From Cognatitamlana sp035818475 (GTDB lineage Bacteria; Bacteroidota; Bacteroidia; Flavobacteriales; Flavobacteriaceae), in the NCBI RefSeq assembly GCF_035818475.1, contig NZ_JAYMGV010000001.1, positions 186,001-250,000 on the forward strand: a stretch of DNA of 64,000 nt. Direction: 5' to 3'. Every line of letters starts with the position of its first letter. The stretch's first letter is position 1. The notes beneath the pieces are model-generated. The model searched no databases. It had not been told where the DNA came from and worked only from the letters and a program-made list of their open reading frames with translations. Below are positions 8,623-17,332 of the stretch, piece after piece. Position numbers and translations under genes: made by a program.

Positions 8623-9789
8623 TCAAACACAATTCTTCTGAAAGGCTTTGTACCAACGCTCCGGTACCATATTGTTACATGCATCAAGGTAATCCTGATG
8701 TGTGCATGGTAATAACGTATGTCTTTTCAATTTATTATTGACTTCTGCTAAAAAAGGAATTTCTATCCACCACCTCCCGGTTTTATTACTTTTATAAAAC
8801 ACCAAGTCCTGATCATCAACCAGTGTAATAAACTTTTGGTAATTAGTTTCGTCTGAAAAATCATCATCTTTAACCCTAAAATTCACGCCTTCAATAAAAT
8901 ACCAAAGGATTTGAGAAATGAGCATTGATGTCATCTCATCATCTTTTGATGGTTTATATTCATAAATACCAAATGAAGATACCTTATTACTAATACCTGC
9001 ATAACGTGCTATGGCACATATTTCCTTACCGTCTAAACCATTAGGGGAATACCTCTGATACAAACTTAACTCAGACCCCTTTACCGCATTTAAATCTATA
9101 CTTACTATATTGGCGTCTCTCAAAGTAGGTTCTACTACTGTAATATCTCCAGACACCTGTCCTAGTCGGTAAGATTCAAAATATAAATTATCCATCAAAT
9201 CTATTTCTTCCTGAGAATTAAAATAGGTTTGGTATCCAATTGTGGCATAATTGAAAAGATTATAAGGCTCGTCTAAAATAATTTTACCAACAAAACTATT
9301 ATTCTTTATAGGTTTGGAAGAATCTCCAAGGTTAAATTGCGCATCCACATTTACTATATTAACCATGGGAATTAAATCATCGTACGCTCTATAATTAGCA
9401 TAGGTTAAATCTTGAGAACCTCCTAAAATTATAGGAATAATTCTCTTTTTAACCAAAATACTTATAGCTTCTCTTAATGCAAAATAAGTATCCTCAACAC
9501 TTTCTCCTTTATTAATATCCCCTAAATCTGCTACAGTAAGATTCCACGCTCCTGGAAAAAGGCTATAAAAAGATTTTCTAATTTCATTTAATTGAAATTC
9601 TTCTCCTATGTAATTGATATCATTTCTATTTTCTAAAACACCAATGATAGCTACATCCACATTTTCCAAATCGGGAATACCATGCTGTGATGAATGAATT
9701 TTAAGTTTCCTTCCTAAGGCTTGCGCTGAGAGCAGTTCGTTATGAGCTAGTACTAAATCTGAAACAGGAGAAAGAAAATTAAAGTTCAT
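8623..9789 (-). CDS. Arginase/ureohydrolase-fold protein, probable pseudoenzyme
   Basis: A 388-residue protein that lines up with the ureohydrolase superfamily (arginase, agmatinase, formimidoylglutamase). The three metal-binding motifs are recognisable but altered. GGDHS is GGSQD (His to Gln126). DAHxD is DAQFN (Asp149 kept, His to Gln151, Asp to Asn153). SxDxD is SIDLN (Asp232 kept, Asp to Asn234). Four of the six Mn ligands are thus replaced by near-isosteric non-ligands, so arginase-type catalysis is unlikely and a binding or structural role is more plausible. It starts 6 bp after the topA stop and ends 163 bp before gldK, suggesting a topA-linked transcript. Relatives are often annotated formimidoylglutamase; that name should be doubted. 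Confidence 0.82.
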   Translation of the reverse strand: MNFNFLSPVSDLVLAHNELLSAQALGRKLKIHSSQHGIPDLENVDVAIIGVLENRNDINYIGEEFQLNEIRKSFYSLFPGAWNLTVADLGDINKGESVEDTYFALREAISILVKKRIIPIILGGSQDLTYANYRAYDDLIPMVNIVNVDAQFNLGDSSKPIKNNSFVGKIILDEPYNLFNYATIGYQTYFNSQEEIDLMDNLYFESYRLGQVSGDITVVEPTLRDANIVSIDLNAVKGSELSLYQRYSPNGLDGKEICAIARYAGISNKVSSFGIYEYKPSKDDEMTSMLISQILWYFIEGVNFRVKDDDFSDETNYQKFITLVDDQDLVFYKSNKTGRWWIEIPFLAEVNNKLKRHTLLPCTHQDYLDACNNMVPERWYKAFQKNCV

Positions 9790-9795
9790 TATATG

Positions 9796-12300
9796 TTATT
9801 TCTTTTTTGCTGGTGTTTTCCTTTTAGTGGTTTTCTTTCTTGCTGTCTTTTTCTTTGGCGCATTAGCTTCAATAATCCCTTGAGCTTCCTCTAATGTCAT
9901 TTCTGAAACATCTACGGTTTTAGCAAGTTCAACCTTTATCTTCCCTTTAATAACATTATGTCTTCCCCAACGCGCTTTTTCAACGCGAATACCTTCTTCT
10001 TCCCAATTATGAACAACTTTCTCTATTTCTTTTTGAATTTTTGTTTCAATCAGTTCAACAATATCTGCATCTGATAAATTATCCCAATCGTATTTTTTAT
10101 TCACGTTGATAAACATATTGTTCCATTTTATAAATGGACCAAAACGCCCTTTCCCTTTTTGTACCGGTAAATCCTTATACATATATATAGGTGCATCTGC
10201 TTTTTGCTTTTCTTTTATTAAAACAATAGCATCATCTAACTCTACACTTAAGGGATCCACTCCTTTTGGAAGCGAAACAAAAGCGCTACCAAATTTCACA
10301 TATGGTCCAAAGCGCCCATTATTCACCAAAACTTCCTCTCCTTCATAACTACCCAAGGTCTTAGGCAATTGAAACAAATCCATAGCCTCTTCATAGGTAA
10401 TAGTAGTTAGCTGCTGATCCGGACTTAAACTGGCAAACTGTGGCTTATCTTCATCATCAACCGTTCCTATTTGTACCATAGGGCCAAACCTCCCTAAACG
10501 CACACTTACCTGCTTTCCTGTTTTAGGGTCTGTACCCAAAATACGCTCGCCGGATTCTCTATCGGCATTTTCCTTAACATCTTCAACAATAGGATGGAAA
10601 TTCTTATAAAATGTTTTCATCATTTTAGTCCAATCTTCATTTCCATCTGCTATGTCATCAAAGTCTGCCTCAACTTTAGCTGTAAAATTATAATCTAAAA
10701 TAGCATCAAAATGATTGACCAAAAAGTCTGTTACAATCATCCCTATATCAGTAGGCACTAACTTTCCTTTATCTGAACCTATTTTTTCTGTTAAGGTTTT
10801 ATCTTTAATCTCTCCACCTTTTAACGTCAGTTGAGAATAGTTTCTTTTTTCTCCTTCAACGGTTCCTTTCTCAATATAATTCCTGTTTTGAATAGTAGAA
10901 ATTGTTGGTGCATATGTAGATGGTCTACCTATACCCAGTTCTTCTAATTTTTTCACCAAAGAAGCCTCTGTAAATCTTGCCGGAGGGCGTGTGTAACGCT
11001 CAGTGGCTGTAATATTATTATTGAGTAATACTTCATGGGTTCTCATTGCTGGTAGCATACCTTCCTGCTCTGCATGTTCATCATCGGTTCCCTCCAGATA
11101 TACTTTTAAAAACCCATCAAATGTTATAACCTCTCCATTTGCCGTAAACGTTTCATTGTGAGTTGACGCATTAATCTTAACATTAGTACGCTCCAGCTCT
11201 GCTTCACTCATTTGTGATGCAATAGCGCGTTTCCAGATCAACTCATATAAGCGTGCCTGATCCCTGTCTATATTAATAGTATGTGTTGCAAAATTTGTAG
11301 GACGAATAGCCTCATGTGCTTCCTGCGCGCCTTTTGATTTTCCTTTATAATTTCTCGGCTTACTGTATTTTAAACCAAAAGCATTTTTTATTTCGTCTTC
11401 TGCACCTTTTCTGGCTTCTTCAGATAAATTCACACTATCTGTTCTCATGTAAGTAATTAAACCAGCTTCATAAAGGCGTTGGGCCATAGTCATGGTCTTA
11501 CTCACCGAAAAATAAAGTTTACGCGAAGCTTCTTGCTGTAATGTGGAGGTGGTAAATGGTGCTGCCGGCGATTTTTTAGCCGGTTTTTTTTGTAAATCAG
11601 CAACTTTAAAATTAGCATTAATATTCTGCTCTAAAAACTTTTGAGCTTCATCTTTTGAAGAAAAGTTTTTTGGTAGTTTTGCTTTAAAGGTTTGCCCGCT
11701 TTCATTGGAAAACTCTGCATCAATTCTATATGATGCAACTGGTGTAAATCCTTCTATTTCCCTTTCTTTTTCTACAATTAAACGCACCGATACAGATTGG
11801 ACTCTACCTGCTGAAAGCCCCCCTTTTACTTTCCTCCAAAGTACAGGAGACAGTTCATACCCTACTATTCTGTCCAAAACACGACGTGCTTGTTGTGCAT
11901 CTACCAAATCATAATCAATGCCTCTTGGGTTTTCTATAGCCTTCTGGATTGCTGATTTAGTAATTTCATGAAAAACTATACGCTTTGTTTTTTCTTTATC
12001 TAATTTTAAAGTTTCTGCCAAATGCCACGCAATAGCCTCTCCCTCTCTATCTTCATCACTAGCCAACCAAACCATTTCAGCTTTTTTAGCTAAGTCTTTT
12101 AACTTTTTTACAACAGCCTTTTTATCCTTTGAAACTTCATATTTTGGTTTAAAATCACCATCAACATCAACTCCTAACTCTTTGGAAGGCAGGTCTGAAA
12201 TATGCCCAAAACTGGATTCAACCTTAAAGTCTTTTCCCAGGAATTTTTCAATTGTTTTTGCTTTTGCCGGTGACTCTACTATCACTAAATTCTTCGCCAT
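9796..12300 (-). CDS. topA: DNA topoisomerase I
   Basis: An 834-residue type IA topoisomerase that relaxes negative supercoils. The N-terminal Toprim domain has LVIVESPAKAKTIEKFLG and the acidic SDEDREGE motif (residues 81-88). The catalytic Tyr284 lies in GLITYMRTDS. The C-terminal third carries RFGP-type repeats (GRFGPMVQIG, GRFGPYVKFG, GRFGPFIKWN) instead of the Cys4 zinc fingers of E. coli TopA. The protein ends in a strongly basic tail of about 20 Lys/Arg/Thr residues that probably binds DNA. It is followed after 6 bp by the arginase-fold gene. Confidence 0.97.
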   Translation of the reverse strand: MAKNLVIVESPAKAKTIEKFLGKDFKVESSFGHISDLPSKELGVDVDGDFKPKYEVSKDKKAVVKKLKDLAKKAEMVWLASDEDREGEAIAWHLAETLKLDKEKTKRIVFHEITKSAIQKAIENPRGIDYDLVDAQQARRVLDRIVGYELSPVLWRKVKGGLSAGRVQSVSVRLIVEKEREIEGFTPVASYRIDAEFSNESGQTFKAKLPKNFSSKDEAQKFLEQNINANFKVADLQKKPAKKSPAAPFTTSTLQQEASRKLYFSVSKTMTMAQRLYEAGLITYMRTDSVNLSEEARKGAEDEIKNAFGLKYSKPRNYKGKSKGAQEAHEAIRPTNFATHTINIDRDQARLYELIWKRAIASQMSEAELERTNVKINASTHNETFTANGEVITFDGFLKVYLEGTDDEHAEQEGMLPAMRTHEVLLNNNITATERYTRPPARFTEASLVKKLEELGIGRPSTYAPTISTIQNRNYIEKGTVEGEKRNYSQLTLKGGEIKDKTLTEKIGSDKGKLVPTDIGMIVTDFLVNHFDAILDYNFTAKVEADFDDIADGNEDWTKMMKTFYKNFHPIVEDVKENADRESGERILGTDPKTGKQVSVRLGRFGPMVQIGTVDDEDKPQFASLSPDQQLTTITYEEAMDLFQLPKTLGSYEGEEVLVNNGRFGPYVKFGSAFVSLPKGVDPLSVELDDAIVLIKEKQKADAPIYMYKDLPVQKGKGRFGPFIKWNNMFINVNKKYDWDNLSDADIVELIETKIQKEIEKVVHNWEEEGIRVEKARWGRHNVIKGKIKVELAKTVDVSEMTLEEAQGIIEANAPKKKTARKKTTKRKTPAKKK

Positions 12301-12319
12301 ACTACACTTTTTGAAGCTA

Positions 12320-12327
12320 CAAATGTA
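12320..12327 (-). promoter_or_regulatory. Candidate topA promoter -7 box
   Basis: TACATTTG on the minus strand matches the Bacteroidetes TAnnTTTG element exactly and lies 20 bp upstream of the topA ATG. No clear TTTG was found at the -33 position. Confidence 0.45.
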
Positions 12328-12390
12328 TATGAAAAAAAGTTTATCTGTAACATTTTCTGGATTATCTGTGGATTATTTAAACAAAAAAAA

Positions 12391-12414
12391 CTGCTTTTAA
12401 GATCTTAAAAGCAG
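12391..12414 (-). terminator. Intrinsic terminator
   Basis: A perfect 10-bp stem CTGCTTTTAA/TTAAAAGCAG with a GATC tetraloop, flanked by A- and T-runs on both sides. It lies 23 nt after the stop of the minus-strand membrane protein gene at 12437 and separates it from the topA promoter. Confidence 0.88.
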
Positions 12415-12436
12415 TTTTTTGTCAAAAATTTTATTT

Positions 12437-13219
12437 TTATTCTGATGACGTTCCTATCTCATCTATAACATGTTGTTCTTCAAATCCTATTACTTTTTTA
12501 TAAATTATATAAATTGGATGATATACAAATGGAGCTGTAAACAACACCCCAACAAAACATAATAGAAAGCCAACAATTTGAGCTAACAATGATGAAACAA
12601 TAATCAATCCAAAGGTAATTAACCATTTTTTGTTACCTAGCTTAAAACTTACCTTAACAATATCCCCAACAGAAAAGTTCGGATTAAATGCATATACTAT
12701 TGTAAAAAACGACAAAGGAACCAATACATAAAATATTGGAAGATAACACAATAATGCAGCTACAATGGAAATCCCCATTGACACCAGCATTAACACAAAT
12801 ATTTTACTCAGATATTTCGTTTTTAGAAAATAAAAGAAATCTGAAGATGAGACCGTTTTATCACTATCTAAACGATTCATAATTCTAAAAAACGCAGCAT
12901 TTAATGCCAAAGAAACAGCTCCTAGAACAAAAGCGCCAACTATTACAAATAGAATATAGAGAACAGACATTCCTGCAAAGAAATTATTAAAAGCGTCGGT
13001 ATTAGCATAACCACTTTCTTGTTGCGCTATCATCATTCCTATTAATGGAACATATAAAACGATAATTAAGGGCAACATAACTATAAGTGTAAATAATTGC
13101 AACAAAAAACCTTGAAGCCATGTCTTTTTAAACAACTCAATTGAATCGTTAAAGACTTGGCCAAAATCAAGTGCTTTAGCTTCTTTTATTTTTTCTAATA
13201 AGATTTTAAATGAATTCAT
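12437..13219 (-). CDS. Multi-pass membrane protein of unknown function
   Basis: A 260-residue hydrophobic protein. After an amphipathic N-terminal ~30 residues there are about five or six transmembrane segments (near residues 35-60, 85-115, 140-160, 163-185, 198-225 and 228-245). A GDIVKVSFKLGNKKWLITFG stretch resembles DUF4013/DUF975-type membrane proteins. Relatives in flavobacteria have sometimes been labelled beta-carotene monooxygenase, but nothing here supports that. It appears monocistronic, with its own terminator. Confidence 0.75.
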   Translation of the reverse strand: MNSFKILLEKIKEAKALDFGQVFNDSIELFKKTWLQGFLLQLFTLIVMLPLIIVLYVPLIGMMIAQQESGYANTDAFNNFFAGMSVLYILFVIVGAFVLGAVSLALNAAFFRIMNRLDSDKTVSSSDFFYFLKTKYLSKIFVLMLVSMGISIVAALLCYLPIFYVLVPLSFFTIVYAFNPNFSVGDIVKVSFKLGNKKWLITFGLIIVSSLLAQIVGFLLCFVGVLFTAPFVYHPIYIIYKKVIGFEEQHVIDEIGTSSE

Positions 13220-13284
13220 TATTTAGTTGATGTTAAAATTTGTATTGTATAAATGTAAATGTTTTTTAGTAATTACAAATAAAA

Positions 13285-13306
13285 AATCCTGCAAGGTTAC
13301 AGGATT
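13285..13306 (-). terminator. Intrinsic terminator
   Basis: The stem is AATCCTG/CAGGATT with an 8-nt loop, followed on the minus strand by six T residues. It lies 65 nt after the stop of the lipoprotein gene at 13371. Confidence 0.7.
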
Positions 13307-13370
13307 AAAACTTGGATTATATATAAAGACAATTATTAAACCATCATTAAATTTGTTATCGTAAACGTTA

Positions 13371-13823
13371 TTAATACTTATAGCTAAGTGACTTACTAAG
13401 GCCTTGAATGTTCAAAAGCACTTCATGATCCCCTGGGAGTTGCAAAGGTGTGAGATCAAATGAAACCGTCTTTTCAAAATAAGCCTCACAGAGCTCTTTA
13501 TTTTCAAGTTGAAATTTCAAAGACCGCTGCCCCGGTATTGATTTGGTCACAGCTTCTGAGTCTACCAATTTAAACGCCCAACTTTCACCATTACAACCGG
13601 AAGCACCAAAAGTAATGGACAAACAATCTCCTGTTATTTGGGCATCGACAAAATTGAAATTGTCAGATTCTAAGTCATGGAATACTGTTCTATCTACTAT
13701 GGTCTTAAAATCACAGCTTGTTGCTTCTTCTATTATTTCTCCATCACTATCACAAGTCATATTGGTAAAACACAAAAGAATAACCAAAGAAAACATTATC
13801 ATTTTAAAACGTCTGAACATCAT
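13371..13823 (-). CDS. Hypothetical exported protein, possibly a lipoprotein
   Basis: A 150-residue protein with a basic N-terminus and a hydrophobic segment (IMFSLVILLCFTNM) ending in TCDSD, where the Cys could be a lipidated residue although the lipobox is imperfect. Alternative starts exist at Met2, Met8 and Met10. The mature part has several Cys residues (TSCDFK, GDCLSI, SGCNGE, ELCEAY) and beta-rich segments. No family was recognised. It stands alone, divergent from miaB, with a terminator on its 3' side. Confidence 0.7.
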   Translation of the reverse strand: MMFRRFKMIMFSLVILLCFTNMTCDSDGEIIEEATSCDFKTIVDRTVFHDLESDNFNFVDAQITGDCLSITFGASGCNGESWAFKLVDSEAVTKSIPGQRSLKFQLENKELCEAYFEKTVSFDLTPLQLPGDHEVLLNIQGLSKSLSYKY

Positions 13824-13928
13824 ATAAAGCTTTTTTATTATTTCTAATAATAGATACAGGACTTCACAATTGGTTGCGTTAATGTTTTCATAAAATTAAC
13901 ACATCCTCTTGCAAATTTAAACTGCCAC

Positions 13929-13961
13929 TTTGTCATAAAACACAAATATATTATATCTTTG
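13929..13961 (+). promoter_or_regulatory. Bacteroidetes-type promoter of miaB
   Basis: A TTTG at 13929-13932 (-33 box) and TATCTTTG at 13954-13961 (-7 box, exact TAnnTTTG) are separated by 21 bp, giving a start near 13968 and a leader of about 28 nt to the miaB ATG. This is one of the best consensus promoters in the window. Confidence 0.75.
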
Positions 13962-13995
13962 CATACTTATTGACCGTTAGGGCTATCAGTGAATT

Positions 13996-15444
13996 ATGGA
14001 GAAAATTATAGACGAAAATAAACAAGGAGAATCTTTAGTTTTAGAACAAAAAGAAGGTAATAAAAGAAAATTATTTATTGAAAGTTATGGCTGCGCTATG
14101 AACTTTAGCGACAGTGAAATTGTTGCATCTATTATGACGGATCAAGGGTTTAACACTACTCAAAAACTGGAAGATGCAGATTTGGTTTTAGTCAACACTT
14201 GCTCTATAAGAGATAAGGCAGAACAAACTATACGCAAACGTTTAGAAAAGTACAATGCTGTAAAACGTGACCATAACCCTAAAATGAAAGTTGGTGTTCT
14301 GGGTTGTATGGCAGAGCGCCTGAAAACCAAATTTCTTGAAGAAGAAAAAATTGTAGATTTAGTAGTAGGCCCTGATGCTTATAAAGATTTACCAAACTTG
14401 CTAGCTGAAGTTGATGAAGGCAGAGACGCCATTAACGTAATTCTTTCTAAAGAAGAAACCTACGGAGACATTTCCCCTGTACGATTAAATTCAAATGGTG
14501 TTACTGCTTTTGTATCAATAACACGTGGATGTGATAACATGTGTACATTTTGTGTAGTACCATTTACCCGTGGCCGGGAACGTAGTAGAGATCCACAGAG
14601 TATTTTGGAAGAGGTAAATGATTTATGGAATAGAGGCTATAAAGAAATCACATTACTAGGCCAGAACGTTGATAGCTACCTTTGGTATGGCGGTGGCCTT
14701 AAAAAAGACTTTGTTAAAGCTAGTGAGATGCAAAAGGCTACGTCTGTAAATTTTTCAAAATTATTAGAACTTTGTGCTAAGGCGCAGCCAAAAATGCGTA
14801 TCCGGTTTTCAACATCAAACCCACAGGATTTAACATTAGATGTGGTTAAAACCATGGCTAAATATGAAAACATTTGCAATCATATTCATTTACCGGTTCA
14901 AAGTGGAAGTAATCGCATTTTAAAAGCAATGAATCGACTACATACCCGCGAGGAATACTTTGAATTAATTGATAACATCCGTCATATTATTCCGGATTGT
15001 GCTATTAGTCAAGATATGATTATTGGTTTCCCAACTGAAACCGAAGAAGATTTTCAAGACACTGTATCGCTCATGGAATATGTAAAGTATCATTTTGGTT
15101 ATATGTTTACCTATTCTGAACGTCCCGGTACTATGGCCGGTAGAAATATGGAAGATGATATTCCTGAAGCCACTAAAAAAAGAAGGCTTGCAGAAATTGT
15201 TGAACTCCAGCAAAAACATAGTGCCATAAGAACTAAGGAACACTTAAACACTATAGTTGAAGTTCTTATAGAAAAAACATCTAAAAAGTCTGACACACAT
15301 TGGTCCGGAAGAACACCTCAAAATACAGTTGTGGTTTTCCCCAAAGCGCGTTATAAAATAGGAGATTTTGTTAATGTAAAAACTACTGATTGTACATCAG
15401 CTACACTTATTGGTGACGCAGTAGGATACTCAAAGAATAATTAA
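13996..15444 (+). CDS. miaB: tRNA-2-methylthio-N6-dimethylallyladenosine synthase MiaB
   Basis: A 482-residue radical-SAM methylthiotransferase that adds the 2-methylthio group to i6A37 of tRNAs reading UNN codons. The N-terminal UPF0004 domain holds three cluster cysteines (Cys33 in YGCAMN, Cys69 in NTCS, Cys104 in LGCMAE). The radical-SAM motif CDNMCTFC gives Cys179, Cys183 and Cys186. The C-terminal TRAM domain follows residue ~410. It heads a plus-strand cluster with the sigma-54 activator 34 bp downstream; the short dyad TCCCG/CGGGA between them has no U-tract. Confidence 0.97.
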   Translation: MEKIIDENKQGESLVLEQKEGNKRKLFIESYGCAMNFSDSEIVASIMTDQGFNTTQKLEDADLVLVNTCSIRDKAEQTIRKRLEKYNAVKRDHNPKMKVGVLGCMAERLKTKFLEEEKIVDLVVGPDAYKDLPNLLAEVDEGRDAINVILSKEETYGDISPVRLNSNGVTAFVSITRGCDNMCTFCVVPFTRGRERSRDPQSILEEVNDLWNRGYKEITLLGQNVDSYLWYGGGLKKDFVKASEMQKATSVNFSKLLELCAKAQPKMRIRFSTSNPQDLTLDVVKTMAKYENICNHIHLPVQSGSNRILKAMNRLHTREEYFELIDNIRHIIPDCAISQDMIIGFPTETEEDFQDTVSLMEYVKYHFGYMFTYSERPGTMAGRNMEDDIPEATKKRRLAEIVELQQKHSAIRTKEHLNTIVEVLIEKTSKKSDTHWSGRTPQNTVVVFPKARYKIGDFVNVKTTDCTSATLIGDAVGYSKNN

Positions 15445-15478
15445 TACGAAAAAACTCCCGGTTTCTCGGGAAATAGAT

Positions 15479-16750
15479 ATGGAATCAGTTCAAGCTATAA
15501 AACAACGTTTTGGCATTATTGGTAATACACCATCACTAAATCGAGCTATTGAAAAAGCCATTCAGGTAGCCCCAACTGATATTTCAGTATTGGTAACCGG
15601 TGAAAGTGGTGTTGGTAAAGAAAGTATTCCTAAAATAATACATCAGCTATCACATAGAAAGCATAATAAATACATTGCTGTAAACTGTGGTGCTATTCCT
15701 GAAGGGACAATAGACAGCGAACTTTTTGGACACGAAAAAGGTGCATTTACAGGTGCCACCCAAACGCGTGCCGGTTATTTTGAGGTAGCTGACGGAGGAA
15801 CCATTTTTCTGGATGAAGTTGGCGAATTGCCTCTTACCACTCAGGTACGCTTATTACGGGTTTTAGAGAATGGAGAATTTATAAAAGTAGGCTCAAGTAA
15901 AGTACAAAAAACCAATGTGCGTATTGTAGCGGCTACCAATGTTAACATGTTTGAAGCCATTGAAAAAGAAAAATTCAGAGAAGATCTTTATTATAGATTA
16001 AGTACTGTTGAAATCAACCTACCTCCATTACGTCAACGCCAGGAGGATATCCATTTATTATTTAGAAAATTTGCCAGTGATTTTGCTTTAAAGTATAAAA
16101 TGCCCACAATAAAATTAACTGACAATGCCATTCAGATACTTTTAAAACACCGCTGGGGAGGAAACATACGCCAACTAAGAAATATTGCTGAACAGCTTTC
16201 CGTTTTAGAACAAAAAAGAACAATAACAGCTGAAGTTTTAAGAAGCTATTTACCAGCTTCAGCCTCAACAAATTTACCTGCAATCATAAAGACACCTAAG
16301 TCTGAAAGCGATTTTAGCAGTGAGCGTGAAATTCTATACAAGGTGCTTTTTGATATGAAAAGCGATCTCAATGATTTGAAAAAACTCACTATGGAATTGA
16401 TGAAAAGTGGAGATACCAAAGATGTTGAAAAAAACAACGAAACTTTAATACAAAAAATCTATGGTAATTCAGATGAAGAGGATGCAACCTATGAAGAACC
16501 TGTTGAAAACACTGAAGTCATTTCAATTCCAGAACACACCTCAAACACTGAAGAAATAATCTCTATTCAGGACAAATATCATTTTGCAGAAGAAATTGAA
16601 GAGGAAGAAACCCTATCCTTACACGACAAAGAATTAGAATTAATTAAAAAATCACTTGAACGTCACAATGGAAAACGTAAATTAGCAGCTGCTGAATTAG
16701 GAATAAGCGAACGGACACTCTATAGAAAAATTAAACAATACGATTTGTAA
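15479..16750 (+). CDS. Sigma-54-dependent transcriptional activator lacking a sensor domain
   Basis: A 423-residue AAA+ enhancer-binding protein. Walker A GESGVGKE lies at residues 41-48, the sigma-54 contact loop GAFTGA at 88-93, Walker B GGTIFLDEVGE at about 106-116, and a Fis-type helix-turn-helix at the C-terminus (about 385-423, KLAAAELGISERTLYRKIK). There is no N-terminal receiver, GAF or PAS domain. Between the ATPase and the HTH is an acidic linker of ~110 residues rich in Glu. Activity must be controlled by level, by a partner, or through that linker. It sits between miaB and lptE. A possible -24-like element lies upstream of groES 2 kb downstream. Confidence 0.92.
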   Translation: MESVQAIKQRFGIIGNTPSLNRAIEKAIQVAPTDISVLVTGESGVGKESIPKIIHQLSHRKHNKYIAVNCGAIPEGTIDSELFGHEKGAFTGATQTRAGYFEVADGGTIFLDEVGELPLTTQVRLLRVLENGEFIKVGSSKVQKTNVRIVAATNVNMFEAIEKEKFREDLYYRLSTVEINLPPLRQRQEDIHLLFRKFASDFALKYKMPTIKLTDNAIQILLKHRWGGNIRQLRNIAEQLSVLEQKRTITAEVLRSYLPASASTNLPAIIKTPKSESDFSSEREILYKVLFDMKSDLNDLKKLTMELMKSGDTKDVEKNNETLIQKIYGNSDEEDATYEEPVENTEVISIPEHTSNTEEIISIQDKYHFAEEIEEEETLSLHDKELELIKKSLERHNGKRKLAAAELGISERTLYRKIKQYDL

Positions 16751-16804
16751 CTTCTCGTTACATTAAAAACATTTATTTCTTAAATTAAGGCAGTCATAAC
16801 ATAT

Positions 16805-17311
16805 ATGAAAAAAGCATCTTATTTATTTCTATTAATAGCAACGCTTACCTTTTCAAGCTGTGGTTTTTATTCTTTTACCGGAGCTTCAATACCTCCTGGT
16901 GTTGAAACCTATCAGGTAAACCGTTTTGAAAATACGGCGTTACTTATTGAACCCGGTTTAGAACGCGATTTTAAAATAGCACTGGAAGATTTAATTCAAA
17001 ATCAAACCAATTTAAATCTGGTTCCTTCAGGAGGCGACTTAGTTTACGAAGGAGAAATAACAGAATATAGAATCTCTCCAACTACGGCCACAGCAGATCA
17101 GATAGCTGCTCAAAACAGGCTAACCATTAGTGTTAAACTTAGGTTTTACAATAAAAAGAAAGAAGAAGATGACTTAGAGCAATCCTTTTCATTTTTTTAT
17201 GACTTCCCTGGAAGTGATCAACTTTTAGGATCCCAAAAAACAGAAGCTCATGAAGAAATTTTTGAACGTTTAACACAGGATATCTTTAATGCTACGCTTG
17301 CTAAATGGTAG
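16805..17311 (+). CDS. lptE: LPS-assembly lipoprotein LptE
   Basis: A 168-residue outer-membrane lipoprotein with Cys19 in the lipobox FSSC. The start of the mature protein, CGFYSFTGASIPPGVETYQV, is typical of Bacteroidetes LptE. LptE plugs the LptD barrel and helps deliver LPS to the outer leaflet. It lies 54 bp after the sigma-54 activator and 21 bp before the TPR protein, within an apparent operon that ends with secG. Confidence 0.88.
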   Translation: MKKASYLFLLIATLTFSSCGFYSFTGASIPPGVETYQVNRFENTALLIEPGLERDFKIALEDLIQNQTNLNLVPSGGDLVYEGEITEYRISPTTATADQIAAQNRLTISVKLRFYNKKKEEDDLEQSFSFFYDFPGSDQLLGSQKTEAHEEIFERLTQDIFNATLAKW

Positions 17312-17332
17312 AAAAATAATTTTTTAAAAGCA

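Noticed and set aside
12437..13219. Annotation as beta-carotene 15,15'-monooxygenase
   Set aside because: The protein is simply a multi-pass membrane protein with none of the His residues or fold segments of carotenoid oxygenases.
15454..15472. Hairpin TCCCG/CGGGA between miaB and the sigma-54 activator as terminator
   Set aside because: The stem is only five base pairs and has no T-tract on its 3' side; read-through within the operon is more likely.
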